A stretch of DNA of 50,275 nt from the NCBI GenBank assembly GCA_965368085.1, contig CBDULP010000018.1, positions 1 through 50,275 of the forward strand, read 5' to 3'. Both the position numbers and the translations under genes were made by a program. Position 1 is the first letter of the stretch, and each line of letters starts with the position of its first letter. The stretch is from Peptoclostridium sp965368085. GTDB taxonomy: Bacteria > Bacillota > Clostridia > Peptostreptococcales > Peptostreptococcaceae. A model generated the notes under the pieces. The model was given only the letters and a program-made list of their open reading frames with translations, did not search any database and was not told the DNA's origin. Shown piece after piece: positions 23,662 to 31,881 of the stretch.

Positions 23662-24619
23662 AAAGAAATTGATAAGTCTTACGGCGCTCATAATGGCATT
23701 AATGCTTGTTCTTAGCGCATGTACAGGTTCTAACCAGAGTACATCTGACTCTGCGGATTCGCCTCAGACTGAAGTTGATCTTTCAGTCTACAAAAACGGC
23801 GACATATTCATAACGCCTCAAGAGCTTAATGAAAAGCTTGGAGATGAGAATGTAATAATATTTGACGGAAACAAACAGGGTGCATATGCGAAAGGCCATA
23901 TACCAGGGGCTATAAATGTAGGTTTCCATTCGTTCTCGAATGTAGAGGGAAAACCGGGAGACCCGCTTTGGGGAACAACTCTTGAGAAGGAAGAGCTTGC
24001 AAAGAAGCTTGAATCATACGGAGTGACTAATGACAAGCTTGTCGTATTCTACTCGGATGTACTTCCAGGCCCGGGTCCTGACGGAAGAAATGTATGGCAG
24101 CTTAGAATGGCGGGGCTTGACAATGTAAAGCTTCTTTACGGAGGAATGCCTTACTGGAAGGAGCTTGGATATGAAGTCACAAAAGATGCGCCAGCCGAGC
24201 CGACGCCTTCCACAGGTCTTGCGCTTAATGACTTTGACGAGAGCTACATCGCTACAAAAGAGTATGTGAGCGAAAACCTTGGAAATACCGCTGTAATAGA
24301 CGTTAGAACGGAAAAAGAGTACAAGGGAAGCCAAAATGCTGGAGAGGCAAGGGGAGGACACATAAAGGGAGCAAAGCACATTTTATGGTCTGATCTTCTA
24401 AATGACAATGCAACTCCAAAGTCACCAGAGGAAATAACTAAGATAATGGCAGATGCAGGAGTAACTCCTGAAGATGATTTCGTAGTTTACTGAACAATGG
24501 GCATAAGATCCGGATATGTATCCGCGGTCCTCAGAGCCGTTGGCTTTGAAAAGGTTAGAAACTACGAGGCTTCAATATACGAGTGGTCGGCAGACGCTCA
24601 AATGCCTATGGAAAAGTAG
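23654..24619 (+). CDS. selenocysteine-containing rhodanese lipoprotein (TGA read as Sec)
   Basis: Predicted 321-aa thiosulfate sulfurtransferase-like lipoprotein on the outer face of the membrane. GTG 23654 follows TGGAG; an ATG at 23642 abuts AAGGAG. A signal peptide ends in the lipobox LSAC (Cys23). Two rhodanese domains follow. The first has Ser where the active-site Cys belongs (VVFYSD), as in inactive N-terminal domains. In the second, the active-site cysteine codon is TGA (24491-24493): DDFVVY-U-TMGIRSGY. Reading through gives 41 further residues that match the conserved rhodanese end (GFEKVRNYEASIYEW), stopping at TAG 24617. A hairpin suitable as a SECIS lies 13 nt after the TGA. Overlaps the TVP38 gene. 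Confidence 0.88.
24507..24529 (+). promoter_or_regulatory. candidate bacterial SECIS hairpin
   Basis: GATCCGGAT (24507-24515), loop ATGT, then ATCCG, a bulged C (24525) and GGTC. It starts 13 nt and its loop lies 22 nt after the TGA, within the range known for bacterial selenocysteine insertion elements. It lies inside the coding frame, as bacterial SECIS elements do. Confidence 0.55.
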
Positions 24620-24631
24620 TTTGAAATGATT

Positions 24632-24658
24632 GGCGCCGCAATTCTTGCGGCGCCTTTT
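24632..24658 (+). terminator. Rho-independent terminator
   Basis: GGCGCCGCA (24632-24640) and TGCGGCGCC (24646-24654) form a perfect GC-rich stem, followed by TTTT. It lies 12 nt after the TAG of the read-through frame, not directly after the TGA, which supports 24619 as the true gene end. Confidence 0.9.
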
Positions 24659-24869
24659 ATAATTTACGAGAGCATGTCCATAATGCATAATATCTATATT
24701 AAATGAAGAGTTTGTATGACAGGCAAGCTAGTCATAAATGTATAGCGACCTTATGCTTTGAATGGGCAGGCTTTTCGCAGTTGTTGTAATAATGGGTTTT
24801 TAAATATATAATGTACATAGGCAAAAGCTGTAAAAATGCAAACAAAATACTGATATTTGGAGGTGTTTC

Positions 24870-25454
24870 ATGTACAAGGAAGGATACAAGAAGCTTTTTT
24901 TAGGTATGGCCTTGGCTACTTTTGATTTCAACAGGGGGAATATAAACTTTATTCCAGATTCCATAGGCTATATACTCGTTATTTTAGGACTTTCTATACT
25001 TGCGTCGCAGCATGAATTTTTCAAAAAGGCAAAAACGCCGGCTATGTTCTTGGCGGTGCTGAGTATAATAGATGTCTATCATGCGCCAAACAGCCAGTAC
25101 ATAAACTTGTTTACGGGGCTTATGTCTCCAGTGGCAACTGTTATGAGACTTTGTATAATAGTTTTGAACACGATGCTTGTATATTACGTATGCAAGGCAA
25201 TAATAGAAATATGCGAGTTTGAGGGAAAGAACTTGCTTAAGGACAGGACGGATTCAGTGGTGAAATTTTATATGGCCGCGAGTGCAGTATTGTTTGTTAT
25301 GCTTCCGGTGTCGTACATAGCACAAAATATGTACAAGGGTGTAATAGTCATAATGACAATACTTGCGATAGGAATAAATGTGATGTTCATGGTAATCGTA
25401 AACAGAGCGGGAAATACCATAGGAAATTGCGCATTCAACAAGTCAAAATCATAA
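24870..25454 (+). CDS. membrane protein of unknown function
   Basis: A 194-aa protein with about five hydrophobic segments: one weak at 10-20, then strong ones near 30-45, 60-72, 88-112, 133-150 and 155-175. The segment DFNRGNINFIPDSIGYILV resembles short membrane proteins of clostridia annotated only as hypothetical. TGGAGGTG precedes ATG. It is followed by the CCA-adding enzyme gene after 80 nt. I do not recognise a family. Confidence 0.7.
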   Translation: MYKEGYKKLFLGMALATFDFNRGNINFIPDSIGYILVILGLSILASQHEFFKKAKTPAMFLAVLSIIDVYHAPNSQYINLFTGLMSPVATVMRLCIIVLNTMLVYYVCKAIIEICEFEGKNLLKDRTDSVVKFYMAASAVLFVMLPVSYIAQNMYKGVIVIMTILAIGINVMFMVIVNRAGNTIGNCAFNKSKS

Positions 25455-25534
25455 AAGCTACATTTGCATGAGGTTTATGCGCTTAAAAGGCGAAAAGATA
25501 TGAATATTCCTGAATACGGCTTGAGGTGATTCTC

Positions 25535-26905
25535 ATGAAAAAAATAAATATCCCGCAAGAAGTAACTGACATAATGGATAATATACAGTCTGCCGGATAC
25601 AAGTCCTATATTGTAGGGGGCTGCGTAAGGGACAGCATACTTGAAAGAGATATAAATGACTGGGATATATGTACGAGCGCAAAGCCTGAAGATGTAATGG
25701 ACATATTTGGTCAAATGCAGGATTTTAAGATACTTCCCGTAGGAATAGAGCACGGCACGGTAATGCTTGTCTACAGGGGGAGTGCCTATGAAGTTACAAC
25801 GTTCAGAATAGACGGAGACTACATGGATGGAAGAAGGCCTTCGAGTGTTTCTTTTACCGGAAACATAGAAAAGGACCTTTCAAGAAGGGACTTCACCATA
25901 AATGCCATGGCATACAGCAAAGACGAGGGGCTTATAGACCCTTTTGAAGGTCGATGCGACATAAAAAGATCTCTTGTAAGATGTGTGGGCGACCCTAAAA
26001 AGAGATTTGGGGAAGATGCACTCAGGATGATGAGGGCCATAAGATTTGCGGCACAGCTTGGATTTGAAATAGAAAAAGACACATTTGAAGCCATAGGCAA
26101 AAGCTGGAGGCTTGCCCGGAATATAAGCGTTGAGCGCATAAGGCAGGAATTTGGAAAGATAATGATTAGCGACAATCCGTCAAAGGGAATCAGGCTTTTA
26201 ATGGATACGGGGCTAATGAATTTTATAGCGCCCCAGCTTTATGATATAGTGGGGTTTGACCAGAAAAACCCCTATCATGACAAGGATGTTTTCGAGCATA
26301 CGATGAGTGTGATTGAAAACACTCCTAAAAGGCTAAATGTGAGGCTAGCAGCACTGTTTCATGACATTTCAAAGCCCGAGTGCATGTTTTTGGACGAAGG
26401 CGGGATGGGGCATTTTTATGAACATGACTCCACTGGGAGTGCTGTCGCAGCGGATATACTGAAAAAGCTAAGATATGACAACAGGACCGTGAAGTCGGTG
26501 GCGACGCTAATAAGAGAGCACATGATAAATCTTGATCATTTCACTGAAAAGGGGATAAAGAGGTTTATAAATAGGATTGGGAGTGAAAACCTCGAGGATT
26601 TTTTTGACCTTAGAAGGGCTGACATAAAGGGATGCGCAGGACCGTTTGACTTCGCAGCTCTTGATTATTTTGTTGATAGCGTGCATGAGATAATAAACAG
26701 GAAAGAACCCCTCAGCGTAAAGGACCTGGCTGTGAACGGAAAAGACCTTATAGGCATTGGATACAGAGAGGGAAAGGAAATGGGCGAAACACTTGCATGG
26801 CTTCTAGAAACTGTTATGGAGTATCCGGACATGAACACAAAAGAGCAGCTTATGCAAATGGCCTTGGAAAGACTTGAAAACGGACAATCTGAAAATATGC
26901 GATGA
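25535..26905 (+). CDS. cca: CCA-adding tRNA nucleotidyltransferase with HD domain
   Basis: Adds or repairs the 3' CCA of tRNA. Class II nucleotidyltransferase head: VGGCVRD and the catalytic DINDWDI (about 20-45), then RRDFTINAMAY and the nucleotide-selecting RMMRAIRFA block. A HD phosphohydrolase domain (ALFHDISKP, about 271-279) is present in the middle. ATG 25535 is preferred over GTG 25526, which lies inside the GAGGTG binding site. 456 aa is normal for this type. Confidence 0.93.
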   Translation: MKKINIPQEVTDIMDNIQSAGYKSYIVGGCVRDSILERDINDWDICTSAKPEDVMDIFGQMQDFKILPVGIEHGTVMLVYRGSAYEVTTFRIDGDYMDGRRPSSVSFTGNIEKDLSRRDFTINAMAYSKDEGLIDPFEGRCDIKRSLVRCVGDPKKRFGEDALRMMRAIRFAAQLGFEIEKDTFEAIGKSWRLARNISVERIRQEFGKIMISDNPSKGIRLLMDTGLMNFIAPQLYDIVGFDQKNPYHDKDVFEHTMSVIENTPKRLNVRLAALFHDISKPECMFLDEGGMGHFYEHDSTGSAVAADILKKLRYDNRTVKSVATLIREHMINLDHFTEKGIKRFINRIGSENLEDFFDLRRADIKGCAGPFDFAALDYFVDSVHEIINRKEPLSVKDLAVNGKDLIGIGYREGKEMGETLAWLLETVMEYPDMNTKEQLMQMALERLENGQSENMR

Positions 26906-26911
26906 AATAAG

Positions 26912-26933
26912 GCCTGCCTAGAGCAGGCTTTTT
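26912..26933 (+). terminator. Rho-independent terminator
   Basis: GCCTGC (26912-26917) and GCAGGC (26923-26928) with a short loop, then TTTTT. It ends cca. Confidence 0.85.
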
Positions 26934-27021
26934 GCATGGAAATTTTTTTAAATTTGTCGCTGTAGAGTGGGTATATACTATACATACAAATAGTAAAGAA
27001 ATTTTTTGAGGGGGAATTAAT

Positions 27022-27756
27022 ATGAAACCTTTAATAGGAATAACTACAAATTTCATGATGGCAGAAAAAGGGCTGCTGTCGGGGCAGGAGAGGTATTTCC
27101 TTGAAAGCGACTATGTAAAGGCTATTGAAAATGCCGGTGGGACATGCATACTTTTTCCTCACACATCGGACGTTGAAAGCTTTGTGAGATATCTTGACCT
27201 TGTAGACGGAATAGTAATTTCAGGAGGAATAGACATAAATCCAATGTTCTACGGTGAGGAACCCATGGAAAAGACGGGATACTTCAACACAAAGAAGGAT
27301 TTTTTCGATGTGGAACTCACTAAAAAGGCCATACAGTCACATGTACCGGTACTTGGGCTTTCAAGAGGGCTTCAGATTATAAATGTTGCTCTTGGAGGAA
27401 CTCTTTATCAGGACGTGTCATACATGGAAAAAAATCCTTTAAAGCATATGCAAGAGTCAAAGAGCAGCGAAAAGTCGCATTGCGTTTCAATAGAAAAGGA
27501 TTCAAAGCTGCAGGAGATATTCGGCGAGGAAAAAATATTCGTAAACAGTTTCCATCATCAGGCTATAAAGGACATAGGCAAGGGCCTTAAGGTCAGCGCA
27601 AGGGCTTCAGACGGTGTTATAGAGGCTGTGGAACTTGAAGGCGATGATTTTGTGATGGGAGTTCAGTGGAATCCCGAGTTCATGGCGGATGAATATGAGG
27701 AGCAGGAAGACATATTTAAAAAATTCGTTGAAATGACGGTGCAAAGCAGTAAATAA
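27022..27756 (+). CDS. C26-type class I glutamine amidotransferase-like protein lacking catalytic residues
   Basis: A 244-aa protein with the fold of gamma-glutamyl-GABA hydrolases (PuuD family): GITTNF at the start, DGIVISGGIDINP, and the nucleophile-elbow and GVQW blocks. The nucleophile cysteine is Ser114 (LGLSRGLQ; usual GxCRGxQ), and the catalytic histidine is Asn217 (GVQWNPEF; usual QWHPE). The codons are TCA and AAT, so neither is a selenocysteine or read-through case. It is probably not a normal hydrolase. Strong GGGGG site; it is followed by a small protein gene. Confidence 0.85.
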   Translation: MKPLIGITTNFMMAEKGLLSGQERYFLESDYVKAIENAGGTCILFPHTSDVESFVRYLDLVDGIVISGGIDINPMFYGEEPMEKTGYFNTKKDFFDVELTKKAIQSHVPVLGLSRGLQIINVALGGTLYQDVSYMEKNPLKHMQESKSSEKSHCVSIEKDSKLQEIFGEEKIFVNSFHHQAIKDIGKGLKVSARASDGVIEAVELEGDDFVMGVQWNPEFMADEYEEQEDIFKKFVEMTVQSSK

Positions 27757-27844
27757 TAGTGGTATAATCTATACTAAGAAGCAATAAGCCTGCAATATTT
27801 AAAAGGCGATATCATGAAAACTAAAATTAGGAGGAGATTTTAAT

Positions 27845-28102
27845 ATGAGCAATATAATAGAAAAAGCAAAAGAAGTAAGACAGACACTAGACAAAATGGA
27901 ACTAATGGACAGCATGGACGAAAATGTCAAAAAATTTGCAAGCAGTTATCCTAAAGCTCACATAATACTAAAATGTGTAAATCCAAATGAAGATGTCGAC
28001 CTTACAAAGGAATATGAGATTACGGTAGAGGACATAGAATTCATAGCAAAGGCTAAAAAAGAAGCCAACGTAACAAAGCTAAACGATCTTATAAAAGAAT
28101 AA
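27845..28102 (+). CDS. small protein of unknown function
   Basis: An 85-aa, charged, mostly helical protein with an exceptionally good AGGAGGAG site. The composition is ordinary for this genome. Sequence blocks such as FASSYPKAHIILKC and TVEDIEFIAKAKKEANV suggest a compact soluble domain. No homolog is recognised. It starts 88 nt after the C26 protein gene. Confidence 0.7.
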   Translation: MSNIIEKAKEVRQTLDKMELMDSMDENVKKFASSYPKAHIILKCVNPNEDVDLTKEYEITVEDIEFIAKAKKEANVTKLNDLIKE

Positions 28103-28211
28103 TCGCAAGCTATACATATGTACTGTGAAAACAGTATGTCTACACTGCATGAATTTTGATTGAAAATTCCAATTGCAATGGCAAAAATATGCATGTGTGA
28201 CTAAATTTCTA

Positions 28212-28239
28212 TTGACAATATATGCTATGATGTTATAGA
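28212..28239 (+). promoter_or_regulatory. sigma-A promoter of the rib operon
   Basis: TTGACA (28212-28217), a 16-nt spacer and TATAGA (28234-28239), about 30 nt before the FMN riboswitch. Confidence 0.75.
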
Positions 28240-28270
28240 ATGAAGTTGTAAAAATTAAATAAGCTATTTT

Positions 28271-28378
28271 TCTTCGGGGAAGGGTGTGAATCCCTACCGG
28301 CGGTATAGCCCGCGAGCCGCTTATGCGGTTGAACTGGTGTAATTCCAGTGCCGACAGTTATAGTCTGGATGAGAGAAG
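28271..28378 (+). ncRNA. FMN riboswitch (RFN element)
   Basis: The landmarks TCTTCGGGGAAGGGTG, CCCTACCGGCGGTATAGCCCGCGAG, GGTGTAATTCCAGTGCCGACAG and TAGTCTGGATGAGAGAAG are all present in order. It binds FMN and should reduce expression of the riboflavin operon via the terminator at 28421-28448. Confidence 0.96.
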
Positions 28379-28420
28379 ATTACTTGCAGCCATATTGGTA
28401 TGTGTGCATAGAATATATTC

Positions 28421-28448
28421 CCCTGAAGCTTTGCTTCAGGGTTTTTTA
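28421..28448 (+). terminator. FMN riboswitch terminator
   Basis: CCCTGAAGC (28421-28429) and GCTTCAGGG (28433-28441) then TTTTTT. Confidence 0.9.
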
Positions 28449-28468
28449 TTTAAGTATGCGGCCGAATG

Positions 28469-28513
28469 AGTGTCAAAAAAATATCGACAAAAGGCTGAAG
28501 TTGAAATGACACT
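28469..28513. promoter_or_regulatory. inverted repeat between two leader terminators
   Basis: AGTGTCA (28469-28475) and TGACACT (28507-28513) are perfect arms around 31 nt. It ends 7 nt before the second terminator and may be part of a second regulatory structure. Confidence 0.35.
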
Positions 28514-28520
28514 ACTTACA

Positions 28521-28548
28521 AATCCCGAATAGACTCGGGATTTTTTTA
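28521..28548 (+). terminator. second terminator in the rib leader
   Basis: AATCCCGA (28521-28528) and TCGGGATT (28535-28542) then a run of T. It lies 55 nt before ribD and after the FMN riboswitch terminator, so transcription must pass two terminators. Confidence 0.8.
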
Positions 28549-28602
28549 TTGAGCTAATATAGAATACGGATTTGAATATAGCGCTGTGTGAGGAGGGATT
28601 TT

Positions 28603-29721
28603 ATGAATAAAAAAGATGAACTATACATGAGGAAGGCTCTAAAGCTTGCAAGGCTTGGCTGGGGGTGGACAAGTCCCAACCCTCTTGTAGGTGCTGTGGT
28701 GGTAAAAGACGGAGAGATAGTCGGAAGTGGATACCACAAGATATGCGGGGGCCCGCATGCCGAAGTCAATGCCGTAAACGACGCCGGAGAAAAGGCAAGG
28801 GGAGCATGCATATACGTAAACCTTGAACCCTGCTGCCATTACGGTAAGACACCTCCTTGCACGGATTTGATAATAAAAAGTGGAATAAAAAGAGTTGTAG
28901 TGGGAATGAAAGACCCGAATCCGCAGGTAGCTGGAAATGGAATAAAAAAGCTTATTGACGCGGGAATAGAGGTTGAAACTGGAATACTTGAATCAGAGAG
29001 CATAATTCTCAATGAAATATTTATAAAGCACATAAGGGAAAAAAGCCCCTTTGTAATATTAAAGACAGCTGTAACCATGGACGGAAAGACAGCCTGCGAA
29101 AACGGGGACTCAAAGTGGATAACCTGCGAAGAGTCAAGGAAACAGGTACACAGGCTAAGAGGCAGGGTTTCATGCATAGTCACTGGAATAGGCACTGTGA
29201 TTGCGGATGACCCGCTTATGAATGTCAGGCATGAAAAGGGAATGAAAGACCCTGTGAGAGTTGTACTCGACAGTAATTGCAGTATACCTGTTGGCTCAAA
29301 TGTGATTGTAAATGCGCCGGAGAATACGATAGTCGCGGTAACAGACAGGGCAGGCAGTGAGAAAATAAAGGCGATCGAAAAGAGTGGGGCGGAAGTGATG
29401 GTGCTGCCCGAGTCCGGCAAAGGCGTGGACATAAAAAGGCTTATAGATGAGCTTTCAAAAAGAGGATTTGACAGCATACTTGTCGAAGCGGGTGCAAATG
29501 TCAATGCGAGCTTCATTAAAGAGGATCTTGTCGACAAGGTATGCATGTTCATGGCTCCCAAGATACTGACGGGAAGCGCTTCGATTGGAAGTTTTGGAGG
29601 AGAGTCACCTGAAAAAATGGCCGACGCTGCCAGAATATACGATATGAAAACTGAATGCGTAGGAGACGACATACTTATAACAGGGTATACGAAGGAGGGG
29701 ATGCGATGTTTACAGGTATAG
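28603..29721 (+). CDS. ribD: bifunctional riboflavin biosynthesis protein RibD
   Basis: Deaminase (N-terminal) and reductase (C-terminal) acting on the pyrimidine from GTP. The zinc site is complete: HAEV (about 49-52) and PCCHYGKTPPC. The reductase half starts near 150, with VTMDGKTA and VEAGANVNASF. ATG 28603 is preferred because GAGGAGGG lies 6 nt upstream; an in-frame GTG at 28588 overlaps it. First gene of the rib operon; it overlaps ribE by 16 nt. Confidence 0.95.
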   Translation: MNKKDELYMRKALKLARLGWGWTSPNPLVGAVVVKDGEIVGSGYHKICGGPHAEVNAVNDAGEKARGACIYVNLEPCCHYGKTPPCTDLIIKSGIKRVVVGMKDPNPQVAGNGIKKLIDAGIEVETGILESESIILNEIFIKHIREKSPFVILKTAVTMDGKTACENGDSKWITCEESRKQVHRLRGRVSCIVTGIGTVIADDPLMNVRHEKGMKDPVRVVLDSNCSIPVGSNVIVNAPENTIVAVTDRAGSEKIKAIEKSGAEVMVLPESGKGVDIKRLIDELSKRGFDSILVEAGANVNASFIKEDLVDKVCMFMAPKILTGSASIGSFGGESPEKMADAARIYDMKTECVGDDILITGYTKEGMRCLQV

Positions 29722-30362
29722 TTGAAGAAATGGGTAGAGTAAAGCAGATAGCAAAAAGGGAAAATGGAGTGCGAATTGCAATAGAGGCTAAAAAAGTGCT
29801 TGAGGACGTCCTGCTTGGAGACAGCATAGCCGTAAACGGAGTCTGCCTTACTGTGACCGAGTTTGGAAGTGATTTTTTCTGCGCCGACGTGATGAGCGAA
29901 TCGCTTGGAAGGAGCAATCTTAAAGAATTGGCGTCAGGTGTAAGGGTCAACCTTGAAAGGGCCATGGTCATGGGAAAAAGGTTTGGAGGTCACATTGTAA
30001 GCGGCCATATAGATGCCGTGGGCATAGTTGAGAGTATAAGGAAAGACGGCATATCAAGAATATACAGGATAAAGGCGCCGACAGAAGTCATGAAATATAC
30101 GGTAATGAAGGGCTCTGTTGCGATAGACGGGATAAGCCTTACTGTTAGCGCTGTACATGAAGATGGTTTCGAGGTTTCAATAATACCGCATACAATAGAA
30201 AACACCACGCTCAGCATAAGGTCTGAAAAGGACGAAGTTAATCTTGAAGCTGACATAATAGGAAAACACGTTGAAAATCTCATGGGATTTTCAACGCGGG
30301 AGCAGGAGAAAAAGAAAAGTTCCATAAGCACATCGTTTTTAGGAGAACACGGATTTTTATAG
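29706..30362 (+). CDS. ribE: riboflavin synthase alpha chain
   Basis: Dismutates lumazine to riboflavin. The typical start MFTGIVEEMG, the two lumazine-binding repeats with CLTV and SLTV, and GHIVSGHIDAVG are all visible. 218 aa is normal. ATG 29706 has GGAGGGG upstream and lies inside the 3' end of ribD, giving translational coupling. Confidence 0.95.
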   Translation: MFTGIVEEMGRVKQIAKRENGVRIAIEAKKVLEDVLLGDSIAVNGVCLTVTEFGSDFFCADVMSESLGRSNLKELASGVRVNLERAMVMGKRFGGHIVSGHIDAVGIVESIRKDGISRIYRIKAPTEVMKYTVMKGSVAIDGISLTVSAVHEDGFEVSIIPHTIENTTLSIRSEKDEVNLEADIIGKHVENLMGFSTREQEKKKSSISTSFLGEHGFL

Positions 30363-30414
30363 ATTTCATATTCGAATTTGACAATATTTCACAACCTGAC
30401 TGGAGGAGATTGGG

Positions 30415-31608
30415 ATGTTTAGCAGTATAAAGGACGCAATTGAAGACATAAAGATGGGAAAAATGGTAATAATAGTTGATGATGAAGACAGGGAAAATGA
30501 AGGGGACTTTTATATACCGGCAGAATATGCTACGCCTCAGGCCATAAATTTCATGATAACCCATGGAAAAGGCCTTGTGTGCATGCCCATAAGAAGGGAC
30601 ATGGCAAACAGGCTTGGCTTTGAAAACATGGTGGTAAACAACACTGACAGAAAAGAGACGGCATTTACAATATCTGTAGACCATGTGGAGACTACAACTG
30701 GAATATCGGCATATGAAAGATCGCTTACTATAAGAAAGATAATAGATGCGGATTCTAAAAAAGAAGACTTTACAAGCCCGGGACACATATTCCCTCTCAT
30801 AGCCAAGGAAAAGGGAGTTCTTGAAAGAAGGGGGCATACGGAGGCTTCAGTCGACCTTTCAAGACTGGCAGGGTTCAAACCGGCAGGAGTGATATGCGAG
30901 ATAATAAAGGAAGACGGAAGCATGGCTAGGGTTGACGACCTTTTCGAGATGGCCAAGGAATTCGACATGAAGATAATAACGATAGAAGACCTTGTGGAGT
31001 ATATAAAGCAGACGGAGGCTCTTGTGAAAAGGGTTGCGAGCGCAGACATGCCTACTGAACACGGAACATTTGAAATAGTGGGCTATGAGGACCTTGTAAG
31101 CGGGAAAGAGCACATAGCGCTTGTAAAAGGTGACGTTGCAAACTGCACTCCTATAGTGAGGATACATTCTGAATGCCTTACAGGCGACGTTTTAGGGTCT
31201 TTAAGATGCGACTGCGGAAAACAGCTTGAAATTGCAATGAAGGAAGTTGAGAAAAACGGATGCGGAGTGATAATATACCTGAGACAGGAAGGTAGAGGCA
31301 TAGGACTTTTAAACAAGCTTAAGGCATACAGCCTTCAGGACGATGGAATGGACACTGTCGAGGCCAATCTGGCGCTTGGATTTGACGAGGACTTAAGGGA
31401 ATACGACATTGCATATTCAATACTAAAAGACCTTGGGGTGGAGAAGATAAGCCTCATGACAAACAACCCTGAAAAGGTAGAAGGAGTACAAAAATACGGC
31501 ATGCAGGTTGAACAGATAAAGGGGATAGAGATAAAAAGTTGCAGCCACAACCACTTTTATCTTAAGACTAAAAAGGACAAGATGGGCCACATGCTTAAAG
31601 AAGTATAA
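30415..31608 (+). CDS. ribBA: bifunctional RibBA: DHBP synthase and GTP cyclohydrolase II
   Basis: Supplies both riboflavin precursors: 3,4-dihydroxy-2-butanone 4-phosphate and the pyrimidine. N-terminal RibB half: DDEDRENEGDF (about 22-32) and RRGHTEASVDL. C-terminal RibA half from about 205: HSECLTGDVLGSLRCDCGKQL with the zinc cysteines, and LRQEGRGIGL. 397 aa is standard. AGGAG precedes ATG. Confidence 0.96.
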   Translation: MFSSIKDAIEDIKMGKMVIIVDDEDRENEGDFYIPAEYATPQAINFMITHGKGLVCMPIRRDMANRLGFENMVVNNTDRKETAFTISVDHVETTTGISAYERSLTIRKIIDADSKKEDFTSPGHIFPLIAKEKGVLERRGHTEASVDLSRLAGFKPAGVICEIIKEDGSMARVDDLFEMAKEFDMKIITIEDLVEYIKQTEALVKRVASADMPTEHGTFEIVGYEDLVSGKEHIALVKGDVANCTPIVRIHSECLTGDVLGSLRCDCGKQLEIAMKEVEKNGCGVIIYLRQEGRGIGLLNKLKAYSLQDDGMDTVEANLALGFDEDLREYDIAYSILKDLGVEKISLMTNNPEKVEGVQKYGMQVEQIKGIEIKSCSHNHFYLKTKKDKMGHMLKEV

Positions 31609-31611
31609 AAG

Positions 31612-31805
31612 GGTATGTGAGGTATGAATCCGCTGAACGTCTTGCGCTTTGAAGCGTCTGTATCTCATTCTCTCAGACAGCCTGGAACCTTTGAAACTCA
31701 CTACGCTCAGACAGTCAAATGTTCCAATCGGCTCTCATGCGGAATTTCGCTGGGCAGCTTTTGCAAAGCTACAGAAAGCCAGGCAGATTCATACATGCAC
31801 ATACC
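31612..31805. repeat. unassigned self-complementary element between ribBA and ribH
   Basis: The two ends pair over about 17 bp: GGTATGTG (31612-31619) with CACATACC (31798-31805), then GTATGAATC (31622-31630) with GATTCATAC (31786-31794). Inside are GCCTGG/CCAGGC (31680-31685, 31779-31784), GTCTG/CAGAC (31656-31660, 31674-31678), an 11-bp stem with one mismatch (31684-31694, 31715-31725) and AGCTTT/AAAGCT (31756-31770). A 67-codon open frame covers it, but no ribosome binding site or natural composition supports a protein. It could be a structured RNA or a mobile-element remnant. Confidence 0.55.
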
Positions 31806-31881
31806 TCGTGTAGAAGTCTCATATTAGTTAGAAGACATATAGATATTAAAAAATTAAACTAAAATCTGGAGGGAATATATT

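Noticed and set aside
24491..24493. TGA as a true stop or as a pseudogene mutation in the rhodanese gene
   Set aside because: The TGA is exactly at the catalytic cysteine, the conserved frame continues for 41 codons and a terminator follows the later TAG. A random nonsense mutation would not be expected there.
28839..29672. Long minus-strand frame over ribD
   Set aside because: It is a shadow of the ribD codons; composition is Ser/Pro-rich and the family of ribD on the plus strand is clear.
31624..31827. Frame of 67 codons inside the folded element
   Set aside because: It has no ribosome binding site, its composition is unusual and the DNA is better explained by nested inverted repeats.
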